The notes under the pieces were generated by a model. The model saw nothing but the letters and a program-made list of their open reading frames with translations, did no database searches and was not told the origin of the DNA. 64,000 nucleotides of DNA from Streptomyces sp. NBC_01268 (GTDB lineage Bacteria; Actinomycetota; Actinomycetes; Streptomycetales; Streptomycetaceae): NCBI RefSeq assembly GCF_036240795.1, contig NZ_CP108454.1, positions 1,302,001 through 1,366,000 on the forward strand, given 5' to 3'. Shown piece after piece: positions 17,344 through 25,442 of this stretch (positions within the stretch are counted from its first letter, which is position 1; each line of letters begins with the position of its first letter). Both the position numbers and the translations under genes were made by a program.

Positions 17344-17536
17344 CGCGCCCTCCCTGCTGGGCCGCCGTCCGCGAGCCCACGAGCACGCGACGGCGGCGTA
17401 CTGATTTCACACCCGTGCACCCGCGGTTCCCCCGCGACACGCGTTCCGGATGCACCCGGGACGGAAACGGCCGAAGACGGCGGTCGCCCGGTTCACCCGG
17501 TCGGACGCGGCCGGGTTCTGCCCGAGAATGCGGGGC

Positions 17537-19645
17537 ATGGAGTCGTGGAGGCCGCCGGAGAGCGGGCCGTACGTGGGGCGGGACGAGGCCGTCGGGGAGC
17601 TGGGCTCCCTGCTGCGCACGCGGCGGCTGGTGACGCTGGTGGGCCTGGGCGGGATCGGCAAGTCCCGGCTCGCCGCGCGGGTGGCCGAGATGTTCGGACC
17701 GGACGCGCCGGCGACGGGCGCGGAGGGGTTCGGACCGCACGGGCCGGGACCGGCCGCGGATGCCCCCGGCCCCGACGCGCTCCGGCCGGAGGGCCCCCGG
17801 CCGGACGCGTTCGCCGCCGTCCACTGGTCCCCCCTCTGGTCCCTGACCGGCCCCTCCCTGGTCACCTCGCTGGTCGCCGACGCCTGTGGTCTGTCGGACC
17901 ACTCGGCGGGCGATCCGGTGGACACCCTGGCCGACTGGATCGGGTCCCGCCGCGTCCTGCTGGTCCTGGACTCCTGCGAGCACGTCCTCGCCGCCTGCGC
18001 CGCGCTCGTCCGCGTCCTCCTCGCGCGCTGCCCCGCGCTCGTGGTGCTCGCGACCAGCCGCGAGCCGCTGGGGATGGCCGAAGAGACGCGGTTCCCCGTC
18101 GGCCCGCTGGACCCCGACACCGAGGCGGTGGAGCTCTTCGCCGCGCGCGCGGCGGCCGTGGGCGTCCGGTGGACCCGGCCCGAGGAGTTCGTCGCCGCCG
18201 CCGACGTGTGCCGCCGACTGGAGGGGGTGCCGCTGGCGCTGGAGCTCGCCGCCGGGCACCTGCGGCAGCGGCCGGTGGACGCGATGGCCCGGCTCCTGCG
18301 CGGCCGGCTCGCACTCGCCCGGGAGCCGGAGAGCCGGGTCCAGCCGGCCCGTCACCGGGCGCTGCGGACCACGATCGGGTGGAGCCACGAGCTGTGCGAG
18401 CCCCACGAACGCCTGCTGTGGGCACGACTTTCGGTCTTTCGTTCGGGTGCCACGGTGGAGGACGTGACGCGGGTCTGCCGCGGCGGACCGCTGACCGACG
18501 CCGTGCTGGCCCGGGCCCTCGAAGGGCTGGCCCGCAAGAGCGTCGTCACGCTGTCCGACGACCGGGTGCACCTGTACGACACCGTGCGCGAGTACGGGGC
18601 GCTGTGGCTGGCGGAGCTCGGCGAGACGCGGACGACGCGCACCCGGCACGCCCTGCGCTTCCACGAACTGGCCCTGGCCGCCGAGGAGTCCTGGTGGGGG
18701 TCGGTGCAGGCGGAGACGGCCGCGCGGCTGACCGCCTGCCACGGCGACCTGTGCGCGGCGCTGGAGCACCTGCTGGCGACCGACCCCCAGCGGGCCGCCG
18801 AACTCGCCGGCGCGGTCGGCTTCTTCTGGGCCTGCTCGGGGCACCTTCACGAGGCCTCGCACTATCTGGAGGAGTGCCTGCGACGGGTCGCCGGGCCCTC
18901 GGCCGTGACGGCGAGGCTGTGCTGGGCACTGGGGGTGGTGCGGTGCCTGCGCGGCGAGTACGACACGGCGGCGCGGCTGGCGGGCCGGGCCGACGAGGAG
19001 GCGGTACGGGCGGGGGACGCGTCGCTGCTCGCGGACGCGGCGTACCTGCGCGGCCTGGTGATGCTGCTGCGGGGCGAGCCCCGGAACGCGCTGGCCGTCG
19101 CCGATCGCGCGCTGGCCGGCCCGGCGTGCGGCGCGGCCGCGGCGGCCCGGTGCCGGCTGGTGCGCGTGTTCGCGCTGACGGCCGTCGGCGCCGTGCCGAG
19201 GGCACGGGCGGCCGCCGAGGCGTTGCGGGACGACTGCGTCGCGGCCGGAGAGCACTGGACGCGCGCCTACACGGAGTACCAGCTGGCGGTGATGGCCCTG
19301 TCGGAGGAGCGCGCGTCCGACGCCGCCGCACACTCCCGGGCGATGCTGCGCGGCAAGCGCCTCATCGGCGACGCCTTCGGTCTCGGCCTGGGCCTCGACC
19401 TGCTGGCGGTCGCCCTTGCGGCGCTGGAGCGGGGCGAGGAGGCGGCGGTCGCGTACGGGGCGGGCCACGTGTTCTGGGAGATGGTCGGGCATCCCCAGCG
19501 GGGCACCCCCGAGTTGAAGCCCTTGCGGCAGCGGGCCGAGCGGGCGGCCCGCCTCCAGATAGGCGACGGCGCGTACGAGGCCGCGTACCGACTGGCGCGG
19601 ATCGCCGACCCGTTCAGGACCCTGGAGACGATGCTGACCGGTTAG
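17537..19645 (+). CDS. STAND-type ATPase (predicted ATPase, COG3903-like) without DNA-binding domain
   Basis: 702 residues. P-loop GLGGIGKS at 36-43, a Pro/Gly/Ala-rich insert at about 55-90, Walker B RVLLVLDSCEHV near 139-150, an ATSREPLG sensor segment, a winged-helix part around RTTIGWSHELCEPH and a long TPR-like C-terminal half. This is the AfsR/MalT/NB-ARC-like layout of signalling ATPases, but there is no BTAD/OmpR domain in front and no LuxR helix-turn-helix behind, so it is probably a signalling or scaffold protein rather than a transcription factor. Start at 17537 or, three codons earlier, 17528. It is divergent from the photolyase gene and its stop overlaps that of the convergent SDR gene. 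Confidence 0.8.
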   Translation: MESWRPPESGPYVGRDEAVGELGSLLRTRRLVTLVGLGGIGKSRLAARVAEMFGPDAPATGAEGFGPHGPGPAADAPGPDALRPEGPRPDAFAAVHWSPLWSLTGPSLVTSLVADACGLSDHSAGDPVDTLADWIGSRRVLLVLDSCEHVLAACAALVRVLLARCPALVVLATSREPLGMAEETRFPVGPLDPDTEAVELFAARAAAVGVRWTRPEEFVAAADVCRRLEGVPLALELAAGHLRQRPVDAMARLLRGRLALAREPESRVQPARHRALRTTIGWSHELCEPHERLLWARLSVFRSGATVEDVTRVCRGGPLTDAVLARALEGLARKSVVTLSDDRVHLYDTVREYGALWLAELGETRTTRTRHALRFHELALAAEESWWGSVQAETAARLTACHGDLCAALEHLLATDPQRAAELAGAVGFFWACSGHLHEASHYLEECLRRVAGPSAVTARLCWALGVVRCLRGEYDTAARLAGRADEEAVRAGDASLLADAAYLRGLVMLLRGEPRNALAVADRALAGPACGAAAAARCRLVRVFALTAVGAVPRARAAAEALRDDCVAAGEHWTRAYTEYQLAVMALSEERASDAAAHSRAMLRGKRLIGDAFGLGLGLDLLAVALAALERGEEAAVAYGAGHVFWEMVGHPQRGTPELKPLRQRAERAARLQIGDGAYEAAYRLARIADPFRTLETMLTG

Positions 19646-21204
19646 CGGGACGGCGGCTCCCCCGGGGGAGAGCCGCCTTCTCGTGGCCCCCGCGGCGACG
19701 TGCGCCGTCCGCTCTCGGCCTCGGCGGTCCGGGCGATCTTCCGGGCCATGCCGCCGAAGACCACGGCGTGGAACGGGGCCACGCTCCACCAGTACGCCTG
19801 CCCCGCGAGGCCCCGGGGATGGAAGAGCGCCCGCTGCCGGTACGAGGTGCGGCCCCGCTCGTCGCGGTCGACGCCCATCTCCAGCCAGGCGAGCCCGGGC
19901 AGACGCATCTCGGCCCGGAGGCGGAGCAGCCGGCCGCGGTCGATCTCCTCCACGCGCCAGAAGTCCAGCGCGTCACCGGCCCGCAGCCGCGCCGCGTCCC
20001 GGCGCCCCCGGCGCAGTCCCACGCCCCCGACGAGCCGGTCGGCCCAGCCGCGTACGGCCCAGGCCAGCGGGAACGAGTACCAGCCGTTGTCGCCGCCGAC
20101 ACCCTCGATGACCCGCCACAGCGCCTCCGGGCTGGCGTTGACGGCGCGCGAGCGTTCGTCGGTGTAGAGGCTGCCGCCGGCCCAGTCGGGGTCGGTCGGC
20201 AGCGGGTCGCTCGGCGCGCCGGGCGTGCCGGCGGAGGACCAGCGGGTGGTGACCTTGGCGTCCCGGACCCGGCGCAGGGCGAGGCGCAGCGACTCGTCGA
20301 AGGTGAGGGGCTCCCCCGGGCCGTCCGGGACGTACCGGACGATGTCGTTCTCGGTACGGACGACCTCGTGCCGGAGCGATTCGGCGAGGGGCCGCGCCAA
20401 GGCGGCGGGGACCGGGGTGACGAGCCCGATCCACTGGCTGGACAACCGGGGCGTGAGCATCGGCACGGAGACGATGAGGCGCTTGGGCAGCCCCGCGACC
20501 TGCGCGTACCGCACCATCATCTCCCGGTACGTGAGGACGTCGGGGCCGGCGATGTCGAAGGTCCTGCTGACGTCCGAGGGCAGGGCGGCGCTGCCCACCA
20601 GGTAACGGAGCACGTCGCGGACGCCGATGGGCTGCACCCGGCTGCCGACCCAGCTCGGCGTGACCATGACGGGCAGCCGCTCGGTCAGGTACCGCAGCAT
20701 CTCGAAGGAGGCCGATCCGGAGCCGATGACGACGGCCGCCCGCAGGACGGCGGTGGGGACGCCCGAGCCGAGCAGGATGCGCCCGACCTCGGTACGGGAC
20801 CTCATGTGCGGCGAGAGGTCCTCGTCCGGCACGCCGCGCGGGGCGAGGCCGCCCAGGTAGACGACGCGCCGCACACCGGCGGCCCGGGTCTCGGCGGCGA
20901 AGGTGCGGGCGGCGAGCCGGTCCCTGTCCTCGAAGTGCGGCGTCGAGGACATCGAGTGGACCAGGTAGTAGGCGACCTCGACCCCCTCGAACGCCTCCCG
21001 CAGGCTCGCCGCGTCGGTGACGTCCCCGCGCACGATCTCCACCCGTCCGGCCCAGGGGAAGTCCCGCAGCTTGTCCGGATGCCGGGCGAGACACCGCACC
21101 CGGTACCCGTGGTCGAGCAGCTCCGGCACGAGCCGCCCGCCGATGTACCCGCTCGCACCGGTGACCAGACAGAGGGCGCCCTCGGAGGGGCTGGGAGTGT
21201 CCAT
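19642..21204 (-). CDS. SDR family oxidoreductase with C-terminal DUF2867
   Basis: 520 residues. N-terminal extended SDR/NmrA-type domain with VTGASGYIGGRLVPELLDHG and a YYLVHSMSS segment; the C-terminal third (from NASPEALWRVIEGVGG through VNPFHAVVF-like FHAVVFGGMARKIAR) matches DUF2867. Such proteins are recurrent neighbours of photolyase and LitR/LitS-type genes in actinobacteria and proteobacteria; substrate unknown. The ATG at 21204 is chosen because the fold begins right after it; an ATG at 21246 is an alternative. The last codons overlap the stop of the convergent STAND gene (19642-19645) and contain its terminator hairpin. Confidence 0.85.
   Translation of the reverse strand: MDTPSPSEGALCLVTGASGYIGGRLVPELLDHGYRVRCLARHPDKLRDFPWAGRVEIVRGDVTDAASLREAFEGVEVAYYLVHSMSSTPHFEDRDRLAARTFAAETRAAGVRRVVYLGGLAPRGVPDEDLSPHMRSRTEVGRILLGSGVPTAVLRAAVVIGSGSASFEMLRYLTERLPVMVTPSWVGSRVQPIGVRDVLRYLVGSAALPSDVSRTFDIAGPDVLTYREMMVRYAQVAGLPKRLIVSVPMLTPRLSSQWIGLVTPVPAALARPLAESLRHEVVRTENDIVRYVPDGPGEPLTFDESLRLALRRVRDAKVTTRWSSAGTPGAPSDPLPTDPDWAGGSLYTDERSRAVNASPEALWRVIEGVGGDNGWYSFPLAWAVRGWADRLVGGVGLRRGRRDAARLRAGDALDFWRVEEIDRGRLLRLRAEMRLPGLAWLEMGVDRDERGRTSYRQRALFHPRGLAGQAYWWSVAPFHAVVFGGMARKIARTAEAESGRRTSPRGPREGGSPPGEPPSR
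19652..19675 (+). terminator. Hairpin terminator of the STAND ATPase gene
   Basis: GGCGGCTCCC and GGGAGCCGCC with a four-base loop, seven bases after the plus-strand stop. It lies inside the last codons of the convergent SDR gene, encoding its Gly/Pro/Ser-rich tail. Confidence 0.6.
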
Positions 21205-21371
21205 GCGCTGATCCGTTCCACCGATGTCCGTGACGTGGCCGCGCATCCGCGCGCCCGCGGCGTGCCCGTGCCGCACACGCCCCTGTGTCGATGCTTCACC
21301 ACACCGGGGGTCCGCGGATGCGGAGCAGGCCCGGTTCCGCCCTTCCGGCTCAGTCGGGGCCCGGCCCGCGC

Positions 21372-21788
21372 TCAGCCCAGGAAGCTGAGCCGCACCTGCC
21401 GGACGGGGTTGTCCTTGTTGGTGTCGACCAGGCAGATCGACTGCCAGGTCCCGAGCTCCAGGCGTCCGCCCAGCACCGGCACCGTGGCGTGCGGCGGGAC
21501 CAGGGCGGGGAGGACGTGGTCGCGGCCGTGACCCGGGGAGCCGTGGCGGTGCTGCCAGCGGTCGTCGGCGGGGAGCAGGTGGTGGAGGGCGGAGAGGAGG
21601 TCGTCGTCGCTGCCGGAGCCGGTCTCCAGGATGGCGAGGCCGGCGGTGGCGTGGGGGACGAAGAGGTTGAGGAGGCCGTCGGCGCCCTGGGCGGTGCGGG
21701 AGAGGAAGTCCTCGCAGTGGCGCGTGAGGTCGGTGACGGTCTCCGTGGAGCCGGTGGTGAGGCTGAGGATCGTGGTGCTGAAGGGCAT
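21372..21788 (-). CDS. YjbQ/UPF0047 family protein
   Basis: 138 residues, the usual length of the family. Recognised by GLLNLFVPHATAGLAILE, the conserved histidine/aspartate pattern in HLLPADDRWQHRH, and the C-terminal LELGTWQSICLVDTNKDNPVR. Members form trimers with a His-rich pocket and some show thiamine-phosphate synthase activity, but the in vivo role is not settled. The ATG at 21788 gives the family length. It is divergent from the sulfur leader peptide with only 92 bases between the starts. Confidence 0.88.
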   Translation of the reverse strand: MPFSTTILSLTTGSTETVTDLTRHCEDFLSRTAQGADGLLNLFVPHATAGLAILETGSGSDDDLLSALHHLLPADDRWQHRHGSPGHGRDHVLPALVPPHATVPVLGGRLELGTWQSICLVDTNKDNPVRQVRLSFLG

Positions 21789-21844
21789 GGGCCCCATCCT
21801 GCCGTTCACGGGCCGGGATCGCGCGTCCACGCTCCGAGACACCG

Positions 21845-21874
21845 TTGACCCGGCTCGGGACGGCTCGCTACGTT
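21845..21874 (+). promoter_or_regulatory. Promoter of the sulfur leader peptide operon
   Basis: TTGACC (21845-21850), an 18-base spacer and TACGTT (21869-21874). Transcription would start at or just before the leader ATG at 21881, giving a leaderless mRNA, a common arrangement in Streptomyces. Confidence 0.6.
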
Positions 21875-21880
21875 CGCGTC

Positions 21881-21964
21881 ATGTTGCGTACAGCCCTGCT
21901 CACCACGCGCGGTCACATCGACCTGCTGCGGGTGGCTTCCGCCGCGTGTCGTCGCGGCCGCTGA
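21881..21964 (+). CDS. Sulfur-metabolism leader peptide (cysteine type)
   Basis: 27 residues. The core TTRGHIDLLRVASAACRRGR matches the actinobacterial leader-peptide pattern R-x-H-(I/V)-D-L-x-R-x-x-S-A-x-C found upstream of sulfur assimilation and sulfonate uptake operons. The single cysteine near the end is the likely sensing codon (TGT at codon 23): ribosome stalling when cysteinyl-tRNA is scarce would open expression downstream. There is no ribosome-binding site; the promoter places the transcript start at the ATG, so it is probably translated leaderless. It is followed by a 256-base pyrimidine-rich leader and then sulfonate genes, which supports the assignment. Confidence 0.82.
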   Translation: MLRTALLTTRGHIDLLRVASAACRRGR

Positions 21965-22220
21965 CGTCTCCCTCTCCTCCCTTCCGGGCCTGCCTGTTCC
22001 TGGCCTCCTGTTCCCGGGCTCCCGTTCCGTGCCCCCTGGCCCCCCGGCTTCCTGACGCGGTGACAGCCGTGGGCGCGCGTGCGCGTGATGCGGGTGGCCG
22101 TACGTGTCCTGTCCGTGCGCGTGTCCCTGGGTGCTGACGCGTACCCCGGGTCCTTCCTCGCCTCGTCGCGCACGTCCTCCTCGCCGAGGGCGGCGTGCGC
22201 ACTCCCGAAAGGCTGCTGCC
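21965..22220 (+). promoter_or_regulatory. Leader region between sulfur leader peptide and ssuB-like gene
   Basis: 256 bases without a supported gene. The first 90 bases are strongly pyrimidine-rich in the transcript sense, with G scarce, as in Rho-loading sites; no obvious intrinsic terminator with a U-run is seen. Together with the leader peptide this is a candidate attenuation region controlled by cysteine supply. Confidence 0.45.
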
Positions 22221-22223
22221 GTG

Positions 22224-22859
22224 ATGGCGACCGACCTTCCCCGGGCCGTGACCGTCCGCGGTCTGACCCGTTCCTTCGACGGACGCGCTGTCGTCGACGG
22301 GCTCGATCTGAGCCTGGCGGCCGGGCAGTTCACCGCCCTGCTGGGGCCGAGCGGCTCCGGAAGGTCGACGCTGCTGGGGGTGCTCGCCGGGCTCGACCGC
22401 GAGGTCAGCGGCACCGTGCTGGTGCCGCGCCGACGGGCCCTCGTGGCCCGGGCGCCGCGCCTGTCGCCGTGGAAACGGGTGTGGCGCGGTGCGCCGTCCG
22501 GCCCGCCGGGCCCACGGGTGTCGCTGGCTCGGGCGTTGGTGCGGGATCCCGATCTCCTCCTTCTCGACGATCCGTTCGGGGCACTGGACGCGCGGGCCGC
22601 GTCGGCGGCCCGGCGCCGGGTGAGGGAGTGGTGGGCGCGGGGCGGCCGCACCGTGCTCCTGGTCACCGACGACCTCGACGAGGCGCTGCTGCTCGCCGAC
22701 CGGGTGCTCGTGATGCGCGGCGGAGGCATCGCGTACGACACGCCGGTCGCCCTCGACCGGCCGCGCTCCCCCGCAGATCCGGCCTTCTCCGCTCGGCGCG
22801 TCCGCCTGCTCGCCGAGCTCGGAGTCGCGACGGACGCGACCGTGCCGCAGGCCGCCTGA
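22224..22859 (+). CDS. SsuB-like ABC ATPase with all catalytic motifs degenerate
   Basis: 211 residues, clearly from the sulfonate/nitrate ABC ATPase family (VRGLTRSFDGRAVVDGLDL, LARALVRDPDLLLLDDPFGALDA, DEALLLADRVLVM) but shorter than the usual 240-270. The Walker A lysine is Arg (GPSGSGRSTL), the Q-loop glutamine is gone, the Walker B glutamate is Asp (LLLLDDPFG), the H-loop histidine is Asp (LVTDDLDEAL), and about 45 residues between PWKRVW and SLARAL that normally hold the LSGGQ signature are missing. It should not hydrolyse ATP normally. No permease or binding-protein gene is adjacent. Either an inactivated relic still in frame or a pseudoenzyme. GTG at 22221 is an equally good start (AAAGG upstream). 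Confidence 0.7.
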   Translation: MATDLPRAVTVRGLTRSFDGRAVVDGLDLSLAAGQFTALLGPSGSGRSTLLGVLAGLDREVSGTVLVPRRRALVARAPRLSPWKRVWRGAPSGPPGPRVSLARALVRDPDLLLLDDPFGALDARAASAARRRVREWWARGGRTVLLVTDDLDEALLLADRVLVMRGGGIAYDTPVALDRPRSPADPAFSARRVRLLAELGVATDATVPQAA

Positions 22860-23045
22860 CCCACCCGCCCCCGCCCGTCCCGGCGCGCCACCGTCACCCG
22901 CCCCCACGCACCCGCCTTCCCCTGCCCCTCCCGCACGCCCCGCCCTCCGCCTCCCTTCCCTCCTCACACCCACGCCCTCCCCCTCCCCTCCCCTCCCGCA
23001 CGTCCCGCTCCGTCACCCACCCGCCGCCGTCGGCCACCCCGGCGT
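22860..23045 (+). other. C-rich, G-poor tract between ssuB-like gene and ssuD
   Basis: Noncoding, with extreme strand asymmetry: the 60 bases 22921-22980 contain 41 C and 6 G. In the transcript this is an unstructured C-rich stretch, the hallmark of a Rho utilisation site. No terminator hairpin is seen in it. Confidence 0.55.
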
Positions 23046-23070
23046 GCGGCCACCGAAAGGGCAGCTCCCG

Positions 23071-24276
23071 ATGACCGTCCATCTCCACTGGTTCCTGCCG
23101 ACCGGCGGCGACGGCCGCACCCTCGTCGACCGGCACGTGTACGGCGACGGCGGCATCGGCCGCACGAGCGGGGTGCGGGCCCCGGACGTCGAGTACCTGG
23201 CGCAGATCGCCAAGGCGGCCGAGCGGCTGGGGTTCGAGGCGGTCCTCACGCCGACCGGGACCTGGTGCGAGGACTCCTGGCTGACCACAGTCGCCCTCGC
23301 CCAGCACACCGAACGGCTCAAGTTCCTGGTGGCGTTCCGGCCGGGGGTCGTCTCCCCCGTGCTCGCGGCCCAGATGGCGGCGACGTATCAGCGGATCACC
23401 CGTGGCCGGTTGCTGCTCAACGTGGTGACCGGCGGCGACGCGGCCGAGCAGCGGCGCTACGGCGACTTCCTCGGCCACGACCAGCGCTATGAACGGACCG
23501 CCGAGTTCCTGCGGGTGGTGCGCGGGGTGTGGAGCGGGCAGCCGTACGACTTCGAGGGCGTCCACTACCAGGTGGACGGCGGGCTGACCGCGCTGCCGCC
23601 GGACCCGCTGCCGGAGATCTTCTTCGGCGGCTCCTCGGCGGCGGCCGGTCCGGTCGCCGCCGAGCACGCGGACGTCTACCTGACCTGGGGCGAGCCGCCG
23701 TGGCAGGTGAAGGAGAAGATCGACTGGATCCGGGGGCTCGCGGAGGAGCGGGGCCGCGAGGTCCGTTTCGGCATCCGGCTGCACACGATCTCCCGTGACT
23801 CCGCGCGCGAGGCATGGGCGACGGCCGACCGGCTGCTCGCCGATCTCGACGAGGAGACGGTGGCCACGGCCCAGGCGGCGCTGGGGCGCAGCGAGTCGGT
23901 GGGCCAGCAGCGGATGCTGGCGCTGCACGGGGGCGGCACGCTCGACCGGGACCGGCTGGAGATCGCGCCGAACCTGTGGGCGGGCGTGGGGCTGGTTCGG
24001 GGCGGGGCCGGGACGGCGCTCGTCGGCAGCCATGCGGACGTGGCCGACCGGATCGAGGAGTACCACGACCTGGGTGTCGAGCACTTCGTGCTGTCGGGCT
24101 ATCCGCATCTGGAGGAGGCGTACTGGTTCGGGGAGGGCGTGACGCCGGAGCTGGCTGCGCGCGGTCTGCTGCCGGCCGTCTCCGCCTCGCCGCTGCTCGG
24201 CGTCCCGGCGGCGAACGGCCGCCCGGCCTCCGCACCGGGCGGGGCTCCGCTCCTGGTGTCCGGCGGCGGGCGGTAG
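23071..24276 (+). CDS. ssuD: FMNH2-dependent alkanesulfonate monooxygenase (LLM class)
   Basis: 401 residues. Luciferase-like fold; releases sulfite from alkanesulfonates using reduced flavin from a separate reductase. Family features seen: HWFLPTGGDGR at the N-terminus, GTWCEDSWLTT, FRPGVVSPVLAAQMAAT, LLNVVTGGDAAEQRRYGD, DVYLTWGEPPWQVKEKI and the C-terminal VLSGYPHLEEAYWFGEGV. Start at the ATG 23071, where the SsuD fold begins; an in-frame GTG 27 bases upstream is less likely. It follows the leader peptide and SsuB-like gene on the same strand. No flavin reductase (SsuE) or permease gene is near, so sulfonate entry and flavin supply must come from elsewhere. Confidence 0.92.
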   Translation: MTVHLHWFLPTGGDGRTLVDRHVYGDGGIGRTSGVRAPDVEYLAQIAKAAERLGFEAVLTPTGTWCEDSWLTTVALAQHTERLKFLVAFRPGVVSPVLAAQMAATYQRITRGRLLLNVVTGGDAAEQRRYGDFLGHDQRYERTAEFLRVVRGVWSGQPYDFEGVHYQVDGGLTALPPDPLPEIFFGGSSAAAGPVAAEHADVYLTWGEPPWQVKEKIDWIRGLAEERGREVRFGIRLHTISRDSAREAWATADRLLADLDEETVATAQAALGRSESVGQQRMLALHGGGTLDRDRLEIAPNLWAGVGLVRGGAGTALVGSHADVADRIEEYHDLGVEHFVLSGYPHLEEAYWFGEGVTPELAARGLLPAVSASPLLGVPAANGRPASAPGGAPLLVSGGGR

Positions 24277-24302
24277 CCGGTCGGCCTCCTCGCCCATGGC
24301 GT

Positions 24303-24338
24303 CGTGGGCGGGCCGGGAAGATCCCCGCCCCGCCCACG
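24303..24338 (+). terminator. Hairpin after ssuD
   Basis: CGTGGGCGGG and CCCGCCCACG around a 16-base loop, between the ssuD stop and the flavoprotein start, which suggests the flavoprotein is at least partly separate from the sulfonate transcript. Confidence 0.4.
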
Positions 24339-24350
24339 GTTGGTGGAACC

Positions 24351-25442
24351 GTGAACGATTTCGGGGTACGCGAAGTGGACGTGGTCGTCGTCGGCGCCGG
24401 GCAGGCGGGGCTGTCCGCCGCCTACCACCTGCGGCGCACCGGGTTCGAGCCCGACCGGGACTTCGTGGTCCTCGACCACGCCCCGCGCGCCGGCGGCGCC
24501 TGGCAGTTCCGGTGGCCCTCGCTCACGTACGGCAAGGTCCACGGGATGCACGCGCTGCCCGGCAAGGAGCTGACCGGGGCGGACCCCGCCCGGCCCTCCT
24601 CCGAGGTGATCGGCGGCTACTTCGCCGACTACGAGGAGACCTTCGGCCTGCGGGTGCACCGCCCGGTGGAGGTGTCGGCGGTCCGCGAGGGCGAGGACGG
24701 CCGGCTGCGCGTCGAGACCTCCGAGGGCGTGTACGCCACTCGCGCGCTGATCAACGCCACCGGCACCTGGGACCGCCCCTTCTGGCCCCGCTACCAGGGG
24801 CAGGAGACCTTCCGCGGCCGCCAGCTGCACACCGCCCGGTACCCCGGGCCCGAGGCCTTCGCCGGGAAGCGGGTGGTCGTGGTCGGCGGCGGCGCCTCCG
24901 GCACGCAGCACCTGATGGAGATCGCCGAGGTCGCCGCGGAGACGACCTGGGTCACCCGCCGCGAGCCCGTCTACCGCGAAGGCCCCTTCGGCGAGGTCGA
25001 GGGCCGGGCGGCGGTCGCCCTCGTGGAGGACCGGGTACGGCGCGGCCTGCCCCCGCAGAGCGTCGTGTCGGTCACCGGCCTCCCCCTGAACGACGCCATC
25101 CGCTCCGCCCGCGCGCGCGGGATCCTGGACCGCCTGCCCATGTTCGACCGGATCACCCCGACCGGGGTGGCCTGGGACGACGGGCGGACGGTCGAGGCGG
25201 ACGTGATCCTGTGGGCGACCGGCTTCCGGGCCGCGATCGACCACCTGGCGCCGCTGCGGCTGCGCGAGCCGGGCGGTGGCATCCAGGTCGAGGGCACCAG
25301 GGCGGTGCGCGACGAGCGCGTCCATCTGGTCGGCTACGGCCCCTCGGCCTCGACGATCGGCGCCAACCGCGCCGGGCGGGCGGCGGTCGGCGAGATCCGC
25401 CGGCTCCTCAGGCGCGCCCCGCAGCCCGTCGCTGCTCGTTGA
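24351..25442 (+). CDS. Flavin-containing monooxygenase-like FAD/NAD(P)-binding protein
   Basis: 363 residues from a GTG with GGTGGA upstream. Two dinucleotide-binding motifs are present: FAD site VVVVGAGQAGLSAAYHL near residue 10 and NADP site VVVVGGGASGTQHL near residue 180, with VILWATGF as the family C-terminal motif. It resembles the compact single-component flavoprotein monooxygenases such as ArsO and YhiN-like relatives more than full-length Baeyer-Villiger enzymes. The substrate is not evident; its place behind ssuD could mean a sulfur compound, but this is inference. Its 3' end overlaps the convergent MltG-like gene by 35 bases. Confidence 0.8.
   Translation: MNDFGVREVDVVVVGAGQAGLSAAYHLRRTGFEPDRDFVVLDHAPRAGGAWQFRWPSLTYGKVHGMHALPGKELTGADPARPSSEVIGGYFADYEETFGLRVHRPVEVSAVREGEDGRLRVETSEGVYATRALINATGTWDRPFWPRYQGQETFRGRQLHTARYPGPEAFAGKRVVVVGGGASGTQHLMEIAEVAAETTWVTRREPVYREGPFGEVEGRAAVALVEDRVRRGLPPQSVVSVTGLPLNDAIRSARARGILDRLPMFDRITPTGVAWDDGRTVEADVILWATGFRAAIDHLAPLRLREPGGGIQVEGTRAVRDERVHLVGYGPSASTIGANRAGRAAVGEIRRLLRRAPQPVAAR

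Noticed and set aside
13213..21204. Carotenoid (crt) genes expected beside litR/litS
   Set aside because: None of the reading frames here resembles CrtB, CrtE, CrtI or CrtY, so no carotenoid cluster is claimed.
15205..21531. Very long open frame on the plus strand (about 2100 codons) across several genes
   Set aside because: It runs through or antisense to the sigma factor, photolyase, STAND and SDR genes; extreme GC at third positions removes stops. Translation is low complexity without family motifs.
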